A stretch of 8,886 nucleotides of DNA from Bacillota bacterium (GTDB taxonomy: Bacteria; Bacillota; Clostridia; Oscillospirales; Ethanoligenentaceae). This document shows positions 5,415-8,886 of the stretch, piece by piece (position 1 is the first letter of the stretch; each line of letters starts with the position of its first letter). The DNA lies in assembly GCA_023391535.1 (NCBI GenBank), contig JAEWAU010000014.1:1-8886 (forward strand), read 5' to 3'. The position numbers and the translations under genes are program-made. The notes under the pieces were generated by a model that was not told where the DNA came from, did not search any database, and saw only the letters and a list, made by a program, of their open reading frames with translations.

Positions 5415-6065
5415 TTATCCGCCGCGCCCCGCCCGCCGGCGGCGCAGCCATTTCCGGATAGGCTTTCGCAGACGGAACAGAATATAGAGGACGACCAGCG
5501 CCGCGGCGAAGGCCACGGTCGCCACGGTGAAGCGGTGCGCAAACGCACCGAGGGCGGCTGCGTTATCGCCGATGACGCAGCCCGCAATGAAATAGACGGC
5601 GTTTTCCACAATTCCCGCCAGAACGATGGCGAGAGCCGGCGCGGGGCCGGAAAGCCCCATGGCGCCGCCCACGATGATGCACACGGTGTTGACTCCCGGC
5701 AGAAACTTGCACAGCGCCAGGGCCGCCGGGCCGTACCGGCGCACGTAAACGGCGGCGAGCCGCTGGCTGCGGCGCGGAAACACGCGGAGTACGTAGCGAT
5801 TGGCCAGCACGGCGTGCCCCAGCCGGCGCGAGAGCCAAAACAGCGCGAGGCTCGATACGACCGTTCCCGTAGCGTAGGGCACGATGGCGGCCGGCCCCCA
5901 GAGCACGCCGCGCCCCGTGAGCGCGCCCAGCGCCAGCAGCAGAACCTCCGAAGGATACGGCGGAAAAATCTGCTGGATACAGGCCGACAAAAAACAGAAC
6001 AGCGCGACTCCCCACGCGGGGAACTGCTGCAGGGTGCCCGTTATGGATGTGACAAACTGGTTCAT
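5415..6065 (-). CDS. DedA-family (SNARE-associated/VTT domain) membrane protein
   Basis: A 216-residue integral membrane protein of the DedA family, whose members are implicated in lipid (undecaprenyl phosphate or phospholipid) flipping and membrane homeostasis. Hydrophobic segments are near 17-35, 40-76, 113-137, 143-165 and 181-197, the usual layout with two re-entrant loops. The first loop has FPPYPSEVLLLALGAL with Glu40. The second has CKFLPGVNTV (119-128); in most DedA proteins this motif is RxxPGxR, so the two arginines are replaced by Lys120 and Asn126. The tail KPIRKWLRRRRAGRGG is strongly basic and should be cytoplasmic. ATG at 6065 follows GAGGG by 6 nt. Two promoters can be drawn upstream. 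The next gene downstream encodes a secreted protein. Family assignment is firm; a canonical transport activity is less sure given the substitutions. Confidence 0.88.
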   Translation of the reverse strand: MNQFVTSITGTLQQFPAWGVALFCFLSACIQQIFPPYPSEVLLLALGALTGRGVLWGPAAIVPYATGTVVSSLALFWLSRRLGHAVLANRYVLRVFPRRSQRLAAVYVRRYGPAALALCKFLPGVNTVCIIVGGAMGLSGPAPALAIVLAGIVENAVYFIAGCVIGDNAAALGAFAHRFTVATVAFAAALVVLYILFRLRKPIRKWLRRRRAGRGG

Positions 6066-6094
6066 CCGATTCCCTCTGAAGACTGCCCCAAACG

Positions 6095-6121
6095 ATTATC
6101 TCAAGTGATTCGCTGCAGCAA
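6095..6121 (-). promoter_or_regulatory. Proximal dedA promoter with extended -10
   Basis: The minus strand reads TGAGATAAT (6103-6095), an extended -10 element. A TTGCTG hexamer (6121-6116) lies 15 nt upstream, shorter than ideal. The transcript would start near 6088, leaving a 23-nt leader that contains the GAGGG ribosome binding site. Confidence 0.5.
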
Positions 6122-6284
6122 TTCATAAAAATACCGCGGACGGTTCGGCGTACCCGCGCATAGGCGGAATGCCTGTGCGGCGAGCGGGCCGCAAAATCGG
6201 CGTTCCGCTCCCGGCTGGAATCGCTGTAAAAAAATACGGCGTGCAAAACCCGGCCGTTTGCGGGAAATTTCTCTTTCTTCTCTT

Positions 6285-6313
6285 ATTATACCCCATTTGC
6301 CGCGCCCTTGCAC
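6285..6313 (-). promoter_or_regulatory. Distal dedA promoter
   Basis: A perfect TATAAT (6290-6285) with GTGCAA 17 nt upstream (6313-6308) on the minus strand. The -35 hexamer is partly covered by one arm of the 13-bp inverted repeat. The leader to dedA would be about 213 nt. Confidence 0.5.
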
Positions 6314-6341
6314 GCCCCTGCGCGCCGCGCAAGGGCGCGGC
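6299..6341. repeat. Perfect 13-bp inverted repeat between divergent promoters
   Basis: GCCGCGCCCTTGC (6299-6311) and GCAAGGGCGCGGC (6329-6341) are exact reverse complements with a 17-nt GC-rich loop. It lies between the distal dedA promoter and the SPFH promoter and overlaps the former's -35 box. No T-tract follows on either strand. Confidence 0.65.
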
Positions 6342-6366
6342 CTGCGCGGAAGGCCTGTTCCGCCTG

Positions 6367-6395
6367 TTTACATTTCAATATATCTGTGATATTAT
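6367..6395 (+). promoter_or_regulatory. Promoter of the SPFH-RHH-protease operon
   Basis: TTTACA (6367-6372), a 17-nt spacer and TATTAT (6390-6395) preceded by TGA make an extended -10 sigma-A promoter. The transcript should start near 6402, about 40 nt before the SPFH ATG. Confidence 0.75.
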
Positions 6396-6405
6396 AACGA
6401 TATCA
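6387..6405. promoter_or_regulatory. Candidate operator over the -10 and start site
   Basis: TGATAT (6387-6392) and ATATCA (6400-6405) form a 6-bp inverted repeat with a 7-nt spacer. It covers the -10 box and predicted start of the operon, a position where a bound repressor would block transcription. The operon's own ribbon-helix-helix protein is the obvious candidate, by inference only. Confidence 0.42.
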
Positions 6406-6428
6406 GATCAACCTGCCGTTTCCTATGA

Positions 6429-6435
6429 GGAGGGG
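6429..6435 (+). promoter_or_regulatory. Ribosome binding site of the SPFH gene
   Basis: GGAGGGG, 6 nt before the ATG at 6442. It fixes the start and excludes the longer open frame that reads back through the promoter. Confidence 0.8.
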
Positions 6436-6441
6436 ATATTT

Positions 6442-7344
6442 ATGTCCGGTAAATCATCCGGCGAAGTCGAGTTCCAGGCCCATTCGGGCTGGCTGTTCCT
6501 GCTGCTCGCGCTGCTGAGCTTTTTGCTCTCCATCGGGGGCTTTGTGGCGGGTGGGGCCGCCGCAAGCTCGCCGGCCGCGCCGGCGTTCGTCACGGCGGGA
6601 GTCGTTTTCCTGATCGTTTTCATCCTGCTGTGCTGCGGCTTTTTCAACCTGGCGCCCAACACGGCCGCCGTGCTGAGCCTGTTCGGCGATTACAAGGGCA
6701 CCTCGCGCCAGAACGGCATTCTGTGGACCAACCCGTTCTACAGCAAGCGCAAGCTTTCTCTGCGCTCGCGCAACCTCAACGGCGATATCTTAAAGGTCAA
6801 CGATGAGATCGGCAACCCCATCGAGATCGCCGCGGTCATCGTGTGGAAGGTGGGCGATACCTTTAAGGCTTCGTTCGACGTGGAAAACTACGATTCCTTC
6901 GTGAAGGTGCAGAGCGAATCGGCCGTGCGGCATCTGGCCAGCCTCTACCCCTACGATTTCAACGAGCAGAACACCGGGGCCGCGAAAACGCTGCGCGGCA
7001 ACACCGATGAAGTCGCCGCCGCCCTGCAGCAGGAACTGCAGGCGCGCGTGGAAAAGGCCGGCGTGGTGATCGAGGAAGCCCGCATCTCGCACCTCGCCTA
7101 CGCGCCGGAGATCGCCGCCGCCATGCTGCAGCGCCAGCAGGCTTCCGCCGTGATCGCCGCCCGCCAGATGATCGTGGAGGGCGCCGTGGGCATGGTGGAG
7201 ATGGCCATTGAAAAGCTGGGCGAAAAAGGTGTTGTGGAGCTCGACGAGGAGCGCAAGGCCGCCATGGTTTCGAACCTGATGGTGGTGCTGTGCGCCGAAA
7301 AGGCCGCGGCGCCCATCGTCAACACCGGGACGCTCTACCACTGA
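6442..7344 (+). CDS. Membrane-anchored SPFH/Band 7 domain protein
   Basis: A 300-residue protein with two N-terminal hydrophobic segments (about 17-38 and 47-68) separated by a small Gly/Ala-rich turn, then an SPFH domain (about 69-240) and a short C-terminal helix. Family features include FFNLAPNTAAVLSLFGDYKGT (67-87), NGILWTNPFYSKRKLSLRSRNL (91-112), NPIEIAAVIVWKVGD (125-139), and the helical stretch from EVAAALQQELQARVEKAGVVIEEARISHLAYAPEIAAAMLQRQQA (190-234), which includes the LAYAPEIAAAMLQRQQA segment typical of stomatin/prohibitin-like proteins. SPFH proteins oligomerise into membrane scaffolds and often bind or restrain membrane proteases. The ATG at 6442 has GGAGGGG 6 nt upstream; the frame is open further 5' but crosses the promoter. 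Its stop overlaps the start of the next gene by 1 nt. Confidence 0.92.
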   Translation: MSGKSSGEVEFQAHSGWLFLLLALLSFLLSIGGFVAGGAAASSPAAPAFVTAGVVFLIVFILLCCGFFNLAPNTAAVLSLFGDYKGTSRQNGILWTNPFYSKRKLSLRSRNLNGDILKVNDEIGNPIEIAAVIVWKVGDTFKASFDVENYDSFVKVQSESAVRHLASLYPYDFNEQNTGAAKTLRGNTDEVAAALQQELQARVEKAGVVIEEARISHLAYAPEIAAAMLQRQQASAVIAARQMIVEGAVGMVEMAIEKLGEKGVVELDEERKAAMVSNLMVVLCAEKAAAPIVNTGTLYH

Positions 7345-7544
7345 TGGCGGCCCGCTCGGAAAACGGCGCCGGACAGCGCGCGGCGCGCGGCGCGGGCGGA
7401 AAGAAGCAGGTGCTGCTGCGTCTGGACGCCGAAACGTGGAACGAAATCGCCGCCTGGGCGGAGGACGAATTCCGCTCCATCAACGGCCAGATCGAATATC
7501 TGCTGAGCGAGGCCGTTCGGGATCGCCGGCACGGAAAGAAGTAG
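7344..7544 (+). CDS. Small ribbon-helix-helix (Arc-type) protein
   Basis: A 66-residue protein. The first 20 residues are a Gly/Ala/Arg-rich, probably disordered tail. Residues 21-62 fit the ribbon-helix-helix fold: a strand KQVLLRLDAE, helix TWNEIAAWAEDEF, a turn at SINGQ, and helix IEYLLSEAVRDRR. Arc/MetJ-type proteins of this kind dimerise and bind DNA through the paired strands, and many are autorepressors or antitoxins. Here the Q22/L24/R26 side chains would face DNA. The ATG at 7344 overlaps the SPFH stop as TGATG, so translation is coupled to it. No toxin-like gene follows; the next gene is a membrane protease, 58 nt downstream. A conventional antitoxin role is therefore not supported, while operon autoregulation or a structural partner for the SPFH protein are both possible. 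Confidence 0.82.
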   Translation: MAARSENGAGQRAARGAGGKKQVLLRLDAETWNEIAAWAEDEFRSINGQIEYLLSEAVRDRRHGKK

Positions 7545-7602
7545 CGCCGGGGCGGCTCTGTTTAACCGGAGGGAAAAGCCCCGCAAGGAAAGGAAGATCG
7601 GT

Positions 7603-8433
7603 ATGGTCGGCCCGCTTTCCATCGCCGCCATGTTTATCACCATGTTGGTGCCCATCGGCCTGTTTATTGTCCTGCTGATTCTTTTTCTGCGGCATTTTCA
7701 CACGGGTATGCGCCCCGTGCTGATCGGCGCGGCGGTGTTTTTCATCTTCGCGCTCGTGCTCGAACAGCTTGTGCATCTCGCGGTGCTGCGCGGCATCCCG
7801 GCCACCGCGGCGCTTTTCAAAAATCCGCTCGCTTACGCCGTTTACGGCGGGCTGGCGGCGGGCCTTTTTGAAGAAACGGGGCGTCTTTGCGGCTTTTCGC
7901 TCTTCTTTAAAAAATCGCACCGCTGGGAGCACGGCGTGGCCTACGGGCTCGGCCACGGAGGGTTGGAGCTTTTGTATATCGGCGGGGTGCTCGCTCTGAC
8001 GCAGGTGAACAACCTCGTGCTCTCCTTCGCCATCAACTCCGGCCGCTGGAAGCAGATTGCCGACGCTGTTGCGGCCTTTCCGGATAAAGCGGCGGCGCTC
8101 GAAACGGCCCGCAACCAGCTTGTGAGCCTTCCGGCGTGGGCGTTCCTGCTGGGCGGCTGGGAGCGCCTTTCGGCGCTGGGCATCCAGATCGCGCTCTCGC
8201 TCCTCGTGCTCTACGCGGTGGCGCGGCGGCGGTATGTCTTCTATCTGCTCGCGGTGCTGCTGCACGCGCTTGTGGATTTCGGCGCCGTGTATCTCAAGCA
8301 GCTCGGAGTCAACATGGCCGTTCTGGAAGGAGTTCTCACGTTGTTCGCCGTGGTTCTGCTCGTGCCGGCCCTGCGTTCGCGCCGTTTCTTCCCTGAGGAA
8401 GCGCCTGCAGCCACCCCGCAGGACGCTTCCTGA
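7603..8433 (+). CDS. YhfC-type intramembrane metalloprotease
   Basis: A 276-residue polytopic membrane protein matching the YhfC family, related to CPBP/Abi intramembrane metalloproteases. Hydrophobic segments lie near 6-29, 37-62, 76-90, 112-141, 176-206, 211-231 and 236-257. The likely catalytic set is split over three membrane segments: FEETGR with Glu90/Glu91 and Arg94, GLGHGGLE with His118 and Glu122, and LLHALVDFG with His221 and Asp225. In this superfamily, EExxxR plus separated histidines bind zinc and activate water. A soluble loop of about 30 residues (147-175, GRWKQIADAVAAFPDKAAALETARN) sits between segments four and five. ATG at 7603 follows AGGAAAGGA. It is the last gene of the SPFH operon and is closed by an intrinsic terminator. 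Substrate unknown; family members elsewhere process membrane or peptide substrates. Confidence 0.88.
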   Translation: MVGPLSIAAMFITMLVPIGLFIVLLILFLRHFHTGMRPVLIGAAVFFIFALVLEQLVHLAVLRGIPATAALFKNPLAYAVYGGLAAGLFEETGRLCGFSLFFKKSHRWEHGVAYGLGHGGLELLYIGGVLALTQVNNLVLSFAINSGRWKQIADAVAAFPDKAAALETARNQLVSLPAWAFLLGGWERLSALGIQIALSLLVLYAVARRRYVFYLLAVLLHALVDFGAVYLKQLGVNMAVLEGVLTLFAVVLLVPALRSRRFFPEEAPAATPQDAS

Positions 8434-8490
8434 ACATGCTCCAACCGCTTCCGGAGTGAGCGAATAAACGAAAATACCCGCGCCGTGTGC

Positions 8491-8536
8491 AAGGGCGCCG
8501 CCAGACGAACCCGTTTCGTTTAGCGGCGCCCTTTTT
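8491..8536 (+). terminator. Intrinsic terminator of the SPFH-RHH-protease operon
   Basis: AAGGGCGCCGC (8491-8501) and GCGGCGCCCTT (8523-8533) form an 11-bp perfect stem, whose loop contains a second small stem (ACGAA/TTCGT). The right arm runs directly into CTTTTTG. It lies 58 nt after the protease stop and isolates cotJA from the operon. Confidence 0.93.
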
Positions 8537-8582
8537 GCGGCTTCACACGCCCGGCCTGTACGCACCCCCTGGGAAGACAAGA

Positions 8583-8590
8583 CATATACT
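8583..8590 (+). promoter_or_regulatory. Possible sporulation-sigma -10 element before cotJA
   Basis: CATATACT resembles the sigma-E -10 consensus (CATACANT) and is about 34 nt before the GTG start. The expected -35 (an ATATT-like box about 14 nt upstream) is not visible, so the call rests mainly on gene identity: cotJ genes in Bacillus are sigma-E dependent. Confidence 0.28.
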
Positions 8591-8606
8591 GGGACAAAGA
8601 CCTTTG

Positions 8607-8613
8607 AAAGGAG
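8607..8613 (+). promoter_or_regulatory. Ribosome binding site fixing the GTG start of cotJA
   Basis: AAAGGAG, 10 nt before GTG at 8624. The internal ATG codons at 8687 and 8699 have no comparable site. Confidence 0.7.
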
Positions 8614-8623
8614 CCAAACAGAA

Positions 8624-8886
8624 GTGGAACCCAACGATAAATCGAACCTCTCCGAGGGGAACAGCTCCGGCGCGTTCCCTGCGGAAATGCCGCTTGCCAT
8701 GGCCTACGTGCCGGTGCAGCGGCTGCACACGATCTACGACCCGGACCGCGCCCTCACGCAGGGCACCCTGTACCCGGAGCTGGATAAACCGTGGCTTGGC
8801 AAAAGCGGCGTCCGGGGCATGAGCAACACGGCGAACATGGGGAACATGGGAAGCATGGCCGACATGAACAAGATGCCGAACATGGG
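8624..8886 (+). CDS. cotJA: Spore coat-associated protein CotJA-like, 3' end outside window
   Basis: The first 87 codons of a CotJA-family gene, with no stop before the window ends. CotJA is a small spore coat component; in Bacillus it is encoded with CotJB and the manganese-catalase-like CotJC and expressed in the mother cell. The family core is clear at residues 23-57: PLAMAYVPVQRL, then IYDPDRALTQGTLYPELDKPW. Residues 1-21 are a polar, Ser/Asn/Glu-rich leader. After residue 65 the protein becomes a methionine-rich repeat: from Asn71 a Met occurs every third residue (NMGNMGSMADMNKMPNMG), encoded by an approximate 9-bp DNA repeat. Bacillus CotJA is about 80 residues and ends soon after the core, so this tail looks like an extension. 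GTG at 8624 is supported by AAAGGAG. Partners cotJB and cotJC would be expected just beyond the window. Confidence 0.85.
   Translation, partial: MEPNDKSNLSEGNSSGAFPAEMPLAMAYVPVQRLHTIYDPDRALTQGTLYPELDKPWLGKSGVRGMSNTANMGNMGSMADMNKMPNM
8834..8886 (+). repeat. 9-bp tandem repeat encoding Met-centred triplets in cotJA
   Basis: Six units of three codons of the form xxx-ATG-xxx (AACATGGGG, AACATGGGA, AGCATGGCC, GACATGAAC, AAGATGCCG, AACATGGG) run to the window edge. The middle codon is always ATG while the flanking codons vary, which suggests selection for spaced methionines. The total length is unknown because the window ends inside it. Confidence 0.75.

Larger units (their letters stand above)
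6066..6441. other. 376-nt divergent intergenic region between dedA and the SPFH operon
   Basis: No gene is seen. It contains two minus-strand promoters for dedA (near 6095 and 6285), a 13-bp perfect inverted repeat (6299-6341), and the plus-strand promoter and operator-like repeat of the SPFH operon (6367-6405). Transcripts from the distal dedA promoter would carry an approximately 213-nt leader with two T-rich runs (near 6115-6135 and 6228-6236), each after a weak hairpin. I do not recognise a riboswitch in it. Confidence 0.65.

Noticed and set aside
5243..5611. N-terminal extension of the DUF3298 protein into dedA
   Set aside because: It overlaps dedA in another frame and would bury the clear signal peptide.
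6066..6278. Riboswitch in the distal dedA leader
   Set aside because: No motif of a known class, including the manganese-type aptamer, could be recognised by eye; a covariance-model search would be needed.
7545..7602. CGGGGC/GCCCCG pairing between the RHH and protease genes as a terminator
   Set aside because: Only six pairs with a loop of about 24 nt and no T-tract; the genes more likely share a transcript.
7344..8433. Toxin-antitoxin pair made of the RHH protein and the next gene
   Set aside because: The following gene is a seven-segment membrane protein with a YhfC-type metalloprotease motif set, not a known toxin fold.
8834..8886. CRISPR or minisatellite interpretation of the cotJA repeat
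   Set aside because: Units are only 9 bp, in frame, and differ except at the ATG codon, which fits a coding repeat and not a CRISPR array.

Overview
The window looks like a chromosomal segment of a GC-rich, spore-forming member of the Firmicutes, probably class Clostridia and perhaps close to the Oscillospiraceae. The grounds are a CotJA-type spore-coat gene at the right edge, an MEP-pathway isoprenoid gene, Gram-positive style Shine-Dalgarno sites (GGAGG, AAAGGAG), perfect TATAAT boxes, and GC near 65-70% in most genes. No rRNA, tRNA, CRISPR array, insertion sequence or phage gene was seen.

Left edge (1-475): a small AT-rich gene on the minus strand encodes an 80-residue cysteine-cluster protein that I do not recognise. 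Its base composition (about 40% GC by hand count) contrasts sharply with the genes to its right. Next (476-4419, minus strand) comes a compact four-gene operon with one strong promoter at its head: an Lrp/AsnC-type regulator, a class I/II PLP aminotransferase, a DUF362 protein with two [4Fe-4S] cluster motifs, and ispE (CDP-ME kinase). Junctions are tight: a 7-nt overlap, a 47-nt gap, and a 4-nt GTGA overlap. The first two genes look like a regulator with its amino-acid enzyme. The last two couple an iron-sulfur protein to isoprenoid synthesis.

Middle (4420-6440): two more minus-strand genes encode a secreted DUF3298/RsiV-like protein and a DedA-family membrane protein. Their intergenic spacers are rich in palindromes. 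A 376-nt divergent spacer separates dedA from the right-hand operon and holds promoters in both directions around a perfect 13-bp inverted repeat.

Right (6367-8536, plus strand): a three-gene operon runs from a strong extended -10 promoter to a textbook intrinsic terminator. It encodes a membrane-anchored SPFH/Band 7 protein, a 66-residue ribbon-helix-helix protein whose start overlaps the SPFH stop (TGATG), and a YhfC-type intramembrane metalloprotease. The scaffold-plus-regulator-plus-protease arrangement is the best candidate here for an undescribed functional unit, and an inverted repeat over its promoter could be the operator for the small DNA-binding protein.

Right edge (8537-8886): the start of a CotJA-like gene with a GTG start. 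Its tail is a methionine-every-third-residue repeat that runs off the window.
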